A stretch of DNA of 64,000 nucleotides from Tatlockia sp. (GTDB lineage: Bacteria; Pseudomonadota; Gammaproteobacteria; Legionellales; Legionellaceae). Made by a program: the position numbers and the translations under genes. Shown here in pieces: positions 8,841-20,223 of this stretch. Positions within the stretch are counted from its first letter, which is position 1; each line of letters opens with the position of its first letter. The notes below the pieces were generated by a model that did no database searches, had not been told where the DNA came from, and saw only the letters and a list, made by a program, of their open reading frames with translations. The DNA is taken from NCBI GenBank assembly GCA_013697725.1, contig JACCWI010000050.1:21086-85085 (forward strand). The letters are read 5' to 3'.

Positions 8841-9316
8841 GATTGGCAGGACCTTAAAAATCGAAAAAGAGCTTTGGCAGCGCCAATTGGCTTACCCTTG
8901 ATTTTTTCATCAACGGCTTTTTTTATGAATTGTCGCAACAATTGCACATCTTCAGGCTGATAAAGTTGTATAAATTCAGTTAGGGCATCCTTCCCTTCAT
9001 TGATTAATCGTTCTCGCCAGAGCTCTACATCATGGAAATTGGCCGTTTGAGCGCTGCCCTCTGCTTGAATTATGGCATAAGCATCCATAATGGCGTCATA
9101 ATCTGCTGAGCGCAAAAGTTTGCCTATCAATTGGCACTGACGCTTTTTTGCCCCATGACTTGTTATATTTTTCGCTTCAATAATTGCCCGCCGTAAATTA
9201 TCAGTCAAAGGTAAATTTTCAAGTGTCTCCAGGCTTAATCCAGTGAGCTCGATACCTACTTGTTGCATTGCTGCAGCATCGCGCTTTTTTTGAGACTTTG
9301 ATTTTAAATCATCCAT
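8837..9316 (-). CDS. darP: Ribosome-associated assembly factor DarP (YjgA, DUF615)
   Basis: A 159-aa charged helical protein that in E. coli binds late 50S precursors. Family features seen are the SKSQKKRDA start, the DNLRRAIIEA segment, RQCQLIGKLLR and a C-terminal helical bundle ending in ALFRFLRSC. AAGG precedes the ATG. It is the promoter-proximal gene of the darP-rlmKL pair, both acting on large-subunit assembly. Confidence 0.9.
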   Translation of the reverse strand: MDDLKSKSQKKRDAAAMQQVGIELTGLSLETLENLPLTDNLRRAIIEAKNITSHGAKKRQCQLIGKLLRSADYDAIMDAYAIIQAEGSAQTANFHDVELWRERLINEGKDALTEFIQLYQPEDVQLLRQFIKKAVDEKIKGKPIGAAKALFRFLRSCQS

Positions 9317-9376
9317 TGTGTAACCTTATTAACAACTTAATAGCCTATTTTAACATTTCATTCCTAAAATAGCAGT

Positions 9377-10282
9377 TTATGATCGGGAAAACTCTGCCAC
9401 AGTTGGACTGAAACAAAGCTTACGGCCCCGAAAATAAGCACGGCCAATAGCGAAAAGATTATAAATTAAAATGCACAGCAAAAGAGTTCGGAGCCAGGAA
9501 ACGGTTAATTGAGTAAACAAAGGCAAAGTAATCAACACTCCAATGCAACCGGCTAAACTTAAGATTAATGTTTTTTTCAAAGGAATTTTATTTTGTTGGA
9601 CAAATACCATGGTTGTTAGGGGTTGCTGCATTGCGCCTGCGGTAGTCATAATGGGAAAGGCAACCGCCGGTGAGACATTTAACAAAAAGAGAACGCCTTG
9701 AACCATTGCAAACAGGCCAATACCAACGGTTGTTAAAGCGCCACAAATCATTAGAGCAAAAAAACCAATCAAAAGTTTCCAAGTGGGTAATTCAACAAGT
9801 TCACCACCAATAGGTAAAAGTCGAAGTTGATGACAAACTAATAAAGCAATAATTCCAGTGAAACAAAGCATCATAGCTAAACGAATTGCCTGCTTGGATA
9901 AGCGAGTAACAATCGCACCGCCGATTAAACCACCGATACAGGTACCTGCAACCAGAGTAACCATCAGGGTTAAATCGACTTCAACTAATTGCATAAAAAA
10001 AAGCGATTCAATAGTACCCGGAATTACTTGGGCACCATTGTTAACTGCAGGTAATTCTTCGTCTGAAAAGGTACCTAATAACTTTGCCAAAGCAATATTG
10101 ACTGCAAAACTGCCCAGACCAATAGTATCTGCAACAAAGGCAACAATTCCGCTAAAAATGAGTTTTAAATAATCCAGAAGCGATAATTTTACAACAGGCT
10201 GTTGTCTAAGACGATAAAACATGGCAATAACACAAATAAAACTGAGTAAAGATATAGCACTAATGATCAGAGTAAGAGCCAT
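9377..10282 (-). CDS. TSUP/TauE-SafE family permease
   Basis: A 301-aa integral membrane protein with about eight hydrophobic segments in two related halves, the layout of the TSUP (TauE/SafE) family of anion transporters. The N-terminal half shows GIVAFVADTIGLGSFAVNIA and the second half GALTTVGIGLFAMVQGVLF, the internal repeat of the family. The substrate (sulfite, sulfonates or another small anion) is not evident. ATG 10282 has AGGA 6-7 bases upstream; a TTG 21 bases further out is less likely. It stands alone. Confidence 0.85.
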   Translation of the reverse strand: MALTLIISAISLLSFICVIAMFYRLRQQPVVKLSLLDYLKLIFSGIVAFVADTIGLGSFAVNIALAKLLGTFSDEELPAVNNGAQVIPGTIESLFFMQLVEVDLTLMVTLVAGTCIGGLIGGAIVTRLSKQAIRLAMMLCFTGIIALLVCHQLRLLPIGGELVELPTWKLLIGFFALMICGALTTVGIGLFAMVQGVLFLLNVSPAVAFPIMTTAGAMQQPLTTMVFVQQNKIPLKKTLILSLAGCIGVLITLPLFTQLTVSWLRTLLLCILIYNLFAIGRAYFRGRKLCFSPTVAEFSRS

Positions 10283-10462
10283 CGTATTCCTATTTTGAGT
10301 CAAGAATTTATTTAAAAAATTTTGACTAGGTATTATACTCTATTGAGTCTGTTCAGTAAATCACAGTTTGGTTAAATTTTAACCTCTTTTTTATCTAATC
10401 CAAGAGTAAACGAAAAGAGGCGGCTGTGTTAACATAAAATATTTCTGCAATGGTCTAATCCT

Positions 10463-10915
10463 ATGAAACGCATAACTCTATTACTTTCTCTGCTATTTTG
10501 TTTAACTCTTTCAAGCCAAGCCTTTAGTTCTTCCCTGATTTTAAAAGATCTTCGTGGACAGACGATCAATTTTGAAAGTCTGCAGGGTAAATGGGTTTTT
10601 ATTAATTATTGGGCGAGTTGGTGTCAACCCTGTATTGATGAAATCATGGAGTTAAACCATTTTTATGCTAAAAACAAAGACCAAGTTGCGCTTTTTGGCG
10701 TTAATTACGATCTTTTATCCCTACCAAGTCAAATTGCACTCATCAAAAAATTCAAAATTAACTACCCCAGTTTGCAACAAGATCCCGCACAAATTTTAGG
10801 ATTAGGAGATATAGTCGGTGTACCTGCAACCTTCGTCTTCAATCCTCAGGGTAAACTAATAACAACCTTATATGGCGGTCAAACAATTGAAAGCTTAACT
10901 CAGATTATTTCATAA
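10463..10915 (+). CDS. TlpA/ResA-like exported thioredoxin-fold protein
   Basis: A 150-aa protein with a signal peptide (MKRITLLLSLLFCLTLSSQAFS) followed by a thioredoxin fold with the active-site WASWCQPC motif near residue 51. The cis-Pro segment GVPATFVFNPQGK is near residue 125. This is the pattern of periplasmic TlpA/ResA-type reductases that keep cysteines reduced, for example in cytochrome c maturation. The particular partner is unknown. It converges with hflX, with 32 bases between stops. Confidence 0.85.
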   Translation: MKRITLLLSLLFCLTLSSQAFSSSLILKDLRGQTINFESLQGKWVFINYWASWCQPCIDEIMELNHFYAKNKDQVALFGVNYDLLSLPSQIALIKKFKINYPSLQQDPAQILGLGDIVGVPATFVFNPQGKLITTLYGGQTIESLTQIIS

Positions 10916-10947
10916 CCCGCTCTCAACTTGCTTAACCACAAGATCCT

Positions 10948-12198
10948 TTAGTCTGTAGCAAACAAGCGTTCTTTTTGTGCTTGGGATAGTTTAATTTTTA
11001 AATGCCAGCCCCCAGCTTCAGTTATGGTTTCGCTAATAACTGCATTTATTTGATAGAGCTTGGCCCGTAACTTTGCATTTTCAGGAGAAATTGTTATTTC
11101 TTCTTCTATAACTAAACCGAGTAATTGAGTTGCAATTGCCTCACGAAGTAGCTCAAGGCCCGCACCCGTTTTTGCAGAAACCCAGATTTTGCAACCTGAT
11201 TCCTGGCTATCTATTTTTGGCTGCCAACCTGCCTGCTGATCAATTTTATTAAAGACGTGAATCATTGGAATTTCAACAACACCAATTTCAGCGAGTACCA
11301 ATTCGACTGCATGGGTGTTTTCTCGCCATAGGGGATCTGAAATATCAATTACGTGTAAAAGTAAATCGGCTTCTGCAGTTTCTTCGAGCGTAGCACTAAA
11401 CGCTTCGACTAATTGATGCGGTAAATCACGGATAAATCCTACGGTATCTGTCAAAATAACTGAGCCTGCACCGGCTAAATCCAATTTACGCATAGTTGGG
11501 TCAAGAGTTGCAAATAACTGATCGGCCACATAATGCTGTTCACCGGTTAATGCATTAAACAGAGAGGATTTTCCGGCATTGGTATAACCTACTAAAGAGA
11601 TAGTCGGCATAGCTGCTTTTTTTCGTGCTTGTCTATTTTGCACTCGGCTTTGCTTAACTTTTTCCAAACGCTTATTGATATATTTAATACGCTCACGCAG
11701 TAAACGCCTATCAGTTTCCAGTTGCGTTTCGCCTGGGCCGCGAAGGCCGATTCCGCCTTTTTGGCGTTCCAAATGAGTCCAGCCTCGTATCAGACGAGTA
11801 GAGAGGTGTTGTAACTGCGCTAATTCAACTTGTAACTTGCCTTCAAAGGTACGTGCACGTTGGGCAAAAATATCAAGAATCAAACCTGAACGACCAACCA
11901 CACGACACTGAAATAGTCGCTCCAGATTACGTTCTTGTGAAGGAGATAACTCATGATTAACAAGGACAATTTCAGCTTCATAAGCTAAAACTTGCTCTTG
12001 GATTTCTTCAGCTTTACCAAGACCGACAAAATATTTTGCCTCGGGCGTAGCACGCGCGCCAAGCACAGTGGTCATTATTTCTGCCTGAGCAGATAAAGCG
12101 AGCTCTTTAAATTCTGCTAAGGCTTTTTCAGCATCAATACCGGGAAGCGCTAACTGAACTAAAATAGCACGTTCGCCGCCTTGTGGACGTTCAAACAA
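10948..12198 (-). CDS. hflX: GTPase HflX, ribosome-splitting factor
   Basis: A 416-aa Obg-HflX GTPase. The N-terminal HflX domain has LVNHELSPSQERNLE and GIGLRGPGETQLETDRRLLR. The G domain shows G1 GYTNAGKSSLFNAL, G3 DTVGFIRDLP and G4 NKID. HflX dissociates stalled or heat-damaged ribosomes. The start is a TTG preceded by AAGGA at 7-8 bases; no better in-frame start is present. It lies 26 bases downstream of hfq on the same strand, the common hfq-hflX operon. Confidence 0.95.
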   Translation of the reverse strand: MFERPQGGERAILVQLALPGIDAEKALAEFKELALSAQAEIMTTVLGARATPEAKYFVGLGKAEEIQEQVLAYEAEIVLVNHELSPSQERNLERLFQCRVVGRSGLILDIFAQRARTFEGKLQVELAQLQHLSTRLIRGWTHLERQKGGIGLRGPGETQLETDRRLLRERIKYINKRLEKVKQSRVQNRQARKKAAMPTISLVGYTNAGKSSLFNALTGEQHYVADQLFATLDPTMRKLDLAGAGSVILTDTVGFIRDLPHQLVEAFSATLEETAEADLLLHVIDISDPLWRENTHAVELVLAEIGVVEIPMIHVFNKIDQQAGWQPKIDSQESGCKIWVSAKTGAGLELLREAIATQLLGLVIEEEITISPENAKLRAKLYQINAVISETITEAGGWHLKIKLSQAQKERLFATD

Positions 12199-12224
12199 AC
12201 AGTATTCCTTAGGGATAAAAAATA

Positions 12225-12476
12225 CTAGTCTGCCACAGATTCATCATCCTCTCCATCAAAAGCAGGTAAATTAACTGCTCTTGTTGGTACAACTGTTGAA
12301 ATAGCATGCTTATAAACCATCTGCGTTACTGAATTTTTGAGCATCAGAACATGTTGGTCAAAAGAATCGACGACCCCATGTAATTTTATACCATTAATTA
12401 AAAAAACCGAGACAGGAACTTTTTCCTTTTTTAATTCGGCCAGAAATGAATCTTGTAAAAATTGTATTTTAGTCAT
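12225..12476 (-). CDS. hfq: RNA chaperone Hfq
   Basis: An 83-aa Sm-like hexameric protein that pairs small RNAs with mRNAs. Sm1 and Sm2 are visible: [33 protein letters not shown] and the YKHAIST motif that forms the proximal RNA-binding pore. The C-terminal tail is short and acidic ([10 protein letters not shown]). AAGGAG lies in the leader. It is the first gene of hfq-hflX, transcribed away from a 550-base gap that holds a candidate regulatory RNA on the opposite strand. Confidence 0.97.
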   Translation of the reverse strand: MTKIQFLQDSFLAELKKEKVPVSVFLINGIKLHGVVDSFDQHVLMLKNSVTQMVYKHAISTVVPTRAVNLPAFDGEDDESVAD

Positions 12477-12638
12477 TGCCCACTCCTTCTTATTATTATT
12501 GTTCTAAGCAAGCAGTTTCATAAGAGTAGTCGTCTTTAGCTGATAAAACTTGATAGCCTGACGAAAAGAAAGTTTTTTAAAAAAGCTGAATGGTTTAGTG
12601 CTTAAAGCTCTTTTATTAGGTGATTTTTAAGCCAACGT

Positions 12639-12669
12639 AGCCTGGATGCAGCGTAGCGTAATTAAGGTT
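12639..12669. repeat. Dispersed hairpin repeat, copy 1
   Basis: The core GATGCAGCGTAGCGTAATTA recurs near 48587 with three substitutions (GATGTAGCGTAGCGCAATCA). In both copies short complementary arms flank the shared centre (CCTGGAT and AATTAAGG here, imperfect). It looks like a small REP-type element. Only two copies are seen in the window. Confidence 0.6.
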
Positions 12670-12792
12670 AGATCTATATGGTCAATTCTCTTAATCAGCA
12701 GGTGATTAAATTCAATTAGACCTGCACTCTAAAGACAATTCCTAATTAGGCCTTAAACTGACTGCCCTTTTTAGAGACAATACCACGATTTA

Positions 12793-12810
12793 TTTGAGAT
12801 ATCTCTTACA
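12793..12810 (+). promoter_or_regulatory. GacA/LetA-type box upstream of the small RNA
   Basis: The 18-base sequence TTTGAGATATCTCTTACA matches the gammaproteobacterial GacA box (TGTAAG-N6-CTTACA) at 10 of 12 fixed positions, with a perfect right half. The inner 14 bases match the Legionella LetA consensus TNAGAAATTTCTNA at 10 of 12 fixed positions. It is centred about 65 bases before the predicted transcription start, the usual place for this activator. Confidence 0.7.
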
Positions 12811-12831
12811 TGCTGCTCATCCAATCCCCTT

Positions 12832-12859
12832 ATGACAATTATCCCAGAAAGACTATACT
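12832..12859 (+). promoter_or_regulatory. Sigma-70-type promoter of the small RNA
   Basis: A -35 ATGACA (12832-12837), a 16-base spacer and a near-consensus -10 TATACT (12854-12859) point to transcription starting near 12866-12867, just before the GGA-rich hairpins. Confidence 0.65.
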
Positions 12860-12866
12860 CACTTTC

Positions 12867-13022
12867 ATGAGGGATGACACGGAATGTCTGACAGGATGTC
12901 AACGTTAGGGACCAGCACAGTGGACGTGCTTCGCCGCAAGGATGCGGCATCTATATAAAGTTTTTAAATACCGACGTATTCTCTCACTGCCCTGTGGCTT
13001 GCAGCGCATCCTTTTGAGCGCT
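12867..13022 (+). ncRNA. RsmY/RsmZ-type CsrA-sequestering small RNA (candidate)
   Basis: The transcript would carry six GGA triplets (12872, 12881, 12894, 12909, 12922, 12940). Four sit in the loops of consecutive hairpins: GACA-CGGAA-TGTC (12876-12888), TGACA-GGA-TGTCA (12889-12901), AGCAC-AGTGGAC-GTGCT (12914-12930) and GCCGC-AAGGAT-GCGGC (12933-12948). The second contains ACAGGATGT, essentially the optimal CsrA site. Together with the upstream GacA/LetA box this is the architecture of RsmY, RsmZ and CsrB RNAs, which titrate CsrA. The 3' end is uncertain. A weak hairpin AGCGC/GCGCT followed by CTTCTT ends near 13022, directly against the gyrB stop. It lies between divergent hfq and the tail of gyrB. 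Confidence 0.8.
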
Positions 13023-13026
13023 CTTC

Positions 13027-15468
<2,442 letters not shown>

Positions 15469-15518
15469 TTATATCACTTATCCGCCTCCTTTTACATGCT
15501 CCCTTTCGGTTTTAAACA

Positions 15519-15534
15519 AGTTTCACGTGAAACA
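15519..15534. promoter_or_regulatory. parS site between gyrB and recF
   Basis: AGTTTCACGTGAAACA matches the 16-base ParB-binding consensus TGTTNCACGTGAAACA at all but the first base, with a perfect 14-base palindrome (15520-15533). ParB loads at parS and recruits ParA and SMC for origin segregation. The parAB genes are not in the window. Confidence 0.85.
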
Positions 15535-15639
15535 TCTGTTGAATAAATCTAAGCTTTAGGAAAGCAATAAGAGACAAAAAGATTAACGCTACAGGAATCA
15601 AAAGATAAAATGCTGGTGTAGATGAAAACCCATAGGAAT

Positions 15640-16695
15640 TTATAAGTTTAGGTCTTTTAGATTTATTATTAAACTTGAAAAACTATTAAAAATTTGGGGC
15701 AAAGAATCTTTATTAAGCACTGTGATAAAAAACTGGCCTTGAATGCCAGAAATAAGCTTAAATAATCGTTCAAGATGGGTGTTATCCAATTCTGCAGGTA
15801 GGTCATCGCAAAGATAAGTACAATTATTAGTCATTAGAGAAGTTTGCGCAAATTTAAGAGCAATTAAAACTATTTTTTGCTGACCTCGAGATAAATGAAG
15901 TTTGGCTTTTATACTATTTGCTTCTATCAAAATATCGGCTTGATGTGCACCATATTGTGTAAATTGCCGTTGTAAATCCATTGAATAGCTCTCATTTAAA
16001 ATTGAAGCTAAAGATTTACCCATTTCCTTTCGATCCCAACCCTTATAATAAGTTAGGCTGCAGTCAAAATCATTCAAGCTATTAAGAATTTTTTTAAATT
16101 CAATATTGAGCCTCGCGAAATAATTAAGGCGGTAATCATTAATTTTTTGTGCAAGCTCATCCAGAACCAGGTTCCAAGGTTCAAAATAGGATTGTTTAGC
16201 CTTTTGTCTAAGCAAACTGTTGCGCTGTTTTAAAGCTCTTCGATAGTCTTTTAAAAGTAAATGATAAGGATGTTCCACGTGAAACAATCCCCAATCCAAA
16301 AGGCTGCGTCGCACAGAAGGACCTGCATCAATGATTTGAAAAAGATCCTGATAAAAAACTTGGCAAGGTAAAAAATAAGCCAATTCAGAATTCGCTTGAC
16401 AAGGATAGCCATTCAAACGTACTTGAGTTGGTGCAGAGAGTGATTTTTGGATCGAGATAGTTTGTTCATCATGGGTTCGCGCAAAAACAGTGAGGCAATC
16501 AGTTTCTGTAGCTATCAGGGGCTTAATTTCCCGAGTGCGGAATGAGTGACTGGAACCTAGTAGATAAATAGCTTCTAAAAACGAAGTTTTGCCAGCCCCA
16601 TTTGCACCAACAATAATATTTAAATGAGGATGAAGATTAAAACGTGCGGAGGCTATATTTCTTAAATTTTGAATATGTAAACAAGCCAGGCTCAT
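15640..16695 (-). CDS. recF: Recombination mediator RecF
   Basis: A 351-aa SMC-like ATPase that helps load RecA at gaps. It has Walker A GANGAGKTSFLEAIYLLG near residue 34, the signature LSRGQQKIVLIALK near 268 and Walker B YLCDDLPAELD near 300. Length is normal. Its start overlaps the dnaN stop by 4 bases. A parS sequence is embedded in its coding region (16271-16286). Confidence 0.97.
   Translation of the reverse strand: MSLACLHIQNLRNIASARFNLHPHLNIIVGANGAGKTSFLEAIYLLGSSHSFRTREIKPLIATETDCLTVFARTHDEQTISIQKSLSAPTQVRLNGYPCQANSELAYFLPCQVFYQDLFQIIDAGPSVRRSLLDWGLFHVEHPYHLLLKDYRRALKQRNSLLRQKAKQSYFEPWNLVLDELAQKINDYRLNYFARLNIEFKKILNSLNDFDCSLTYYKGWDRKEMGKSLASILNESYSMDLQRQFTQYGAHQADILIEANSIKAKLHLSRGQQKIVLIALKFAQTSLMTNNCTYLCDDLPAELDNTHLERLFKLISGIQGQFFITVLNKDSLPQIFNSFSSLIINLKDLNL
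16271..16286. promoter_or_regulatory. parS site inside recF
   Basis: TGTTCCACGTGAAACA is a perfect match to the parS consensus TGTTNCACGTGAAACA. It encodes part of recF on the other strand, as parS sites often lie inside genes. It is 752 bases from the other site. Confidence 0.9.
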
Positions 16696-17798
16696 AATTT
16701 CATAGGCATTATAATGTACTGATAAAGCTCATCATGTACCGACTCAACAAGAATACTACTGTCCGTCGTCGACATGGATAAGCGAACCAATCCTTCTCCT
16801 ACAAAATTTAAAACATCAAGAAGATAGCTGGCATTGATGCCAATTTTGAGCTCATTGCCTTCAATATGTGCTTCTAAAGACTCAACTGCTTCTTCTTGTT
16901 CCTGGTTATTAGCAATGAGAGTCAAGGAGTTGGCTTGCAAATGTAGCATCACCGCACGCGACTTTTCATGAGCCAGAATAATGATTCTGGAAAGCGCTCT
17001 TTTGAAGAGCTCGCGATCGATTAAAACAAATTTATCCTGCTCACGCGGAATTGCTTTAGTGTAAGGAGGGAAACGCGCCTCAATTAGTCGTGATTGAAAG
17101 CTATATTCAGCAGTTTCTAATTTAAAATGGTTTTTCCCGGCAGAAATTGAAATTTCCTCATCATTTACAGTATTAAGCATTCGAAGTATTTCTTGAATAC
17201 CTTTCTTTGGCAAAAGGAAGCGTTGATGAGAGAACGATTGGGTACTAGGCAATTTGCAAACGGCCATGCGATGTCCATCTGTAGCCACAGCCGTAATTGT
17301 TTGTGCATCCAATTCAAGGAGTAATCCATTTAAGAATACTCTGACATCGTGTTGTGACATTGCAAAATGAGTGGCCTGCAAAAGATGAATGAAGGAGAGT
17401 CTTGAAACAGAAAATTCAACCTCAGACTTTTCATTCTCAGATGAAGGGAAATCATCGGCAGGCAAGGTTGCTAATTTAAATTGACTTCGCCCGGCCTTAA
17501 TAATCGCAATGTCTGCTTTCAAGTTTATTGTAGGTGTGGCTTGATCATCGAGGGAACGAATAATATCGATGAATTTCTTAGCCGGTACAGTAATTTTACC
17601 ATAGGCTTCATTACTAACGCAGTTTATCCGCGCTGTAATTTCCATTTCTAAATCAGTTGCAGTAAGAACTAACTGATTATCTTTTACAGAAAGCAAAATA
17701 TTAGACAAAATGGCCAAGGATTGTTTTTTGTCCACTGCGCCGGCGACAGTCAATAGAGGGGTAAGTAATTGCTCTTTAGAAAGTGATAATTCAAACAT
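16692..17798 (-). CDS. dnaN: DNA polymerase III beta sliding clamp
   Basis: The 368-aa ring-forming clamp (a dimer of three-domain subunits) holds Pol III and repair proteins on DNA. It shows the family N-terminus with KQSLAILSNILLSV, the ATDGHRMAVCKLP segment near residue 174 and the C-terminal YIIMPMKL end that forms the partner pocket. It starts 8 bases after dnaA and overlaps recF by 4 bases, so dnaA-dnaN-recF is one operon. Confidence 0.98.
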   Translation of the reverse strand: MFELSLSKEQLLTPLLTVAGAVDKKQSLAILSNILLSVKDNQLVLTATDLEMEITARINCVSNEAYGKITVPAKKFIDIIRSLDDQATPTINLKADIAIIKAGRSQFKLATLPADDFPSSENEKSEVEFSVSRLSFIHLLQATHFAMSQHDVRVFLNGLLLELDAQTITAVATDGHRMAVCKLPSTQSFSHQRFLLPKKGIQEILRMLNTVNDEEISISAGKNHFKLETAEYSFQSRLIEARFPPYTKAIPREQDKFVLIDRELFKRALSRIIILAHEKSRAVMLHLQANSLTLIANNQEQEEAVESLEAHIEGNELKIGINASYLLDVLNFVGEGLVRLSMSTTDSSILVESVHDELYQYIIMPMKL

Positions 17799-17806
17799 AG
17801 TAATCT

Positions 17807-19162
17807 CTAGGAAGATAAGGTACGCATCAAGTTTTTATAATCTTCGGCCAAATCATTGTCATCCTGAATCAATTCCTTAACCTTTCGACAGGCATGGATT
17901 ACAGTAGTGTGATCGCGCCCACCAAAATGATCGCCGATTTCCGGCAAACTGTGGTTAGTTAATTCTTTGGCTAAAGCCATCGCCATTTGTCTTGGCCTGG
18001 CAATTGAACGACTACGGCGCTTAGATAATAAATCAGCCACTTTGACTTTATAATATTCAGCCACAGTTTTTTGTATATTTTCAATAGTAACTAGCTTATC
18101 TTGTAAGGCGAGTAAGTCTCGTAGTGCTTCATGAACAAAATCAATAGTTATCGATTTACCAGTAAAATGTGCATTAGCAATAACTCGTCGCAAAGCGCCC
18201 TCAAGTTCACGGACATTGGAACGAATTCGTTTTGCGATAAAAAAGGCAACCTCATAGGGAAGCTCGATATTCGATTGCTCAGCTTTTGAAATCAAAATTG
18301 CCACGCGAGTTTCAAGCTCTGGTGGTTCAACTGCAACCGTGAGTCCCCATCCAAAGCGTGATTTTAAGCGTTCTTCCATACCTTCAATTTCTTTGGGATA
18401 GCGATCACTGGTAAGAATAATTTGCTGCTGACCTTCTAAAAGGGCATTAAAAGTATGAAAAAATTCTTCTTGAGACCGATCTTTACCCGCAAAAAATTGA
18501 ATATCATCAATAAGTAACGCATTAAGAGAACGATAAAAACGCTTAAATTCATTAATAGAATTAGTTTGTAACGCTTTAACCATGTCGGCAACAAATCGTT
18601 CAGAATGAAGATAAAGAACTTTAGCCTCAGGGTTATTATTAAGGATGGTATTACCTATGGCGTGCATTAAATGCGTTTTTCCTAAACCCACTCCGCCGTA
18701 AATAAACAAAGGGTTATAAGCATCACCTGGGCGTTCGGCTACTTGCAAAGAGGCTGCACGAGCCAATTGGTTGGAATTTCCTTCAACAAAACTTTCAAAA
18801 ATAAATTTTTTATTTAAATAACTGTTTTTGTAATCTGCGGCTTTTTTAGGGGCGCTCACTCGCACCATAGTCTCCGCAATTTTACTATCTTGACTCTCCA
18901 CAGAAACAAGTTCAACCGCTTTTGAGCCAATACCTATGCTCAATAAAGAGAAGGCATCGCCGCCAATCTGATTTACAATTTCTTTTAGTCTTGTATAAAA
19001 ATTGCGCTTGACCCAGTCAACCACAAAACGATTTGGAGCAAGTAAAACTAAGCCATTATCATGAAATTCAGCTTGTAAAGGGCGTAACCAAGTATTGTAT
19101 TGTTGTGGCGGGTATTCTTCTTCCAAAATTTCCCGACACTTTCTCCAAACATCTTCAGACAC
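17807..19162 (-). CDS. dnaA: Chromosomal replication initiator DnaA
   Basis: The 451-aa AAA+ initiator binds DnaA boxes and opens oriC. Seen in order are domain I ([27 protein letters not shown]), a short linker, Walker [16 protein letters not shown], Walker [13 protein letters not shown], and the domain IV signature [16 protein letters not shown]. The start is a GTG with GAGGAG 5 bases upstream. It is divergent from rpmH across a 581-base AT-rich gap. Confidence 0.98.
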   Translation of the reverse strand: MSEDVWRKCREILEEEYPPQQYNTWLRPLQAEFHDNGLVLLAPNRFVVDWVKRNFYTRLKEIVNQIGGDAFSLLSIGIGSKAVELVSVESQDSKIAETMVRVSAPKKAADYKNSYLNKKFIFESFVEGNSNQLARAASLQVAERPGDAYNPLFIYGGVGLGKTHLMHAIGNTILNNNPEAKVLYLHSERFVADMVKALQTNSINEFKRFYRSLNALLIDDIQFFAGKDRSQEEFFHTFNALLEGQQQIILTSDRYPKEIEGMEERLKSRFGWGLTVAVEPPELETRVAILISKAEQSNIELPYEVAFFIAKRIRSNVRELEGALRRVIANAHFTGKSITIDFVHEALRDLLALQDKLVTIENIQKTVAEYYKVKVADLLSKRRSRSIARPRQMAMALAKELTNHSLPEIGDHFGGRDHTTVIHACRKVKELIQDDNDLAEDYKNLMRTLSS

Positions 19163-19678
19163 ACAAACTCCTCATACAAACGAATATGATAACTAATCAC
19201 TGGAGGGCCAAACCAGGTAATTTGACAATACTGAAAGAGGATTGCAAACACTTATATAAAAGCCAACTAGGGCAAATATAACATCAAACTTTCAATAAAA
19301 ATAAAATAATTGAACATTGATTATACGCGGCCATCAACAAAAAAACAGAGTTATAATTCTGCAATTAAAAAATTTTAGCTTTAAAAACTGTGTATAAGAG
19401 GCTTATATCCCTAATAAATAGAGTGGATAAAAAAGTTAAGCTTTTATTTAATCAAATTCACAAAGGGATTATACGGAGGATTAGGAGGGGGTATTAAACA
19501 GGATAAAATCGATGTAAGTTATTGAATATAAATAATTTCTAGGGGTTACCAACAGATTTTTGCTGCTATATAATAAAAATAAGCTTTATCTTTTAATACT
19601 TTATAATAATTAGTGGAGCGGGTTTCAAATTTAAAAGACGAAATGCTGATGAACCAAAAAAAAGAAACACCGCATTAT
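19163..19678. other. AT-rich dnaA-rpmH intergenic region, candidate oriC
   Basis: No protein gene is supported. The region is very AT-rich, lies between divergent dnaA and rpmH, and has near-consensus DnaA boxes on the same strand at 19389-19397 (TGTGTATAA) and 19422-19430 (AGTGGATAA), each one base off TGTGGATAA. Gene orientation switches here from minus to plus, as expected at an origin. No perfect box is seen, so the call rests mainly on position. Confidence 0.5.
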
Positions 19679-19707
19679 TTGACAGCAGATGTAAAATTTT
19701 CTATCAT
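19679..19707 (+). promoter_or_regulatory. Promoter of the rpmH-rnpA-yidD-yidC-mnmE run
   Basis: A perfect -35 TTGACA (19679-19684), a 17-base spacer and -10 TATCAT (19702-19707) predict a start about 30 bases before the rpmH ATG. Confidence 0.75.
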
Positions 19708-19743
19708 TGCCAACCTTAAAAATTAATTAATCACAGGTTCAAC

Positions 19744-19878
19744 ATGAAACGCACATTCCAACCCTCCAATTTAAAACGCAAACGAGATCATGGCTTTCGT
19801 GCTCGTATGGCAACCCGCGGTGGTCGTTTAGTTCTGAAGCGTCGTCGTGCTAAAGGTCGTAAGCGTTTATCAGCCTAA
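19744..19878 (+). CDS. rpmH: 50S ribosomal protein L34
   Basis: A 44-aa, very basic protein beginning [20 protein letters not shown] and ending GRKRLSA, the invariant L34 pattern. It is a structural component of the large subunit. The rnpA start codon follows its stop with no gap. Confidence 0.97.
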   Translation: MKRTFQPSNLKRKRDHGFRARMATRGGRLVLKRRRAKGRKRLSA

Positions 19879-20223
19879 GTGAATTGCTTTAATAAAACCC
19901 AACGCTTGCTCAAAAAAAGCGATTATGATTATGTATTCGCCCAAGCAAAAAAATTGGCTACCTCAGAGTTTATTGTTTTACACCGAGAAAATACTTTGGG
20001 TAATGCCAGGCTTGGTTTGGCTTTATCGAAAAAAATGATACAAAAGGCTCACGATAGAAATCGAATAAAACGTTTGTTACGTGAAACCTTTCGTACTAAA
20101 GAACTACCTGCTTTCGATGTTATTTTTTTAGCAAGGCCTGGTGTGGCAAAGGTAGAGAACAAGACATTAATTGCTAGGTTAAGTACAATATGGAACAAAT
20201 TAGCTATTATTTACGCCAGATAA
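19879..20223 (+). CDS. rnpA: Ribonuclease P protein component
   Basis: The 114-aa basic protein subunit of RNase P, which helps the catalytic RNA remove tRNA 5' leaders. The RNR motif [15 protein letters not shown] is at residues 53-67 and the N-terminal [11 protein letters not shown] strand is typical. It starts at a GTG immediately after the rpmH stop. The 3' end overlaps yidD by 34 bases in another frame. Confidence 0.96.
   Translation: MNCFNKTQRLLKKSDYDYVFAQAKKLATSEFIVLHRENTLGNARLGLALSKKMIQKAHDRNRIKRLLRETFRTKELPAFDVIFLARPGVAKVENKTLIARLSTIWNKLAIIYAR

Larger units (their letters stand above)
12477..13026. other. Gene-poor gap between hfq and gyrB
   Basis: No protein gene is supported here. 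The hfq-proximal part holds the hfq leader, the middle holds one copy of a short dispersed repeat (12639-12669), and the right half holds a GacA/LetA-like box, a promoter and a small RNA gene, each listed separately. Confidence 0.7.
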
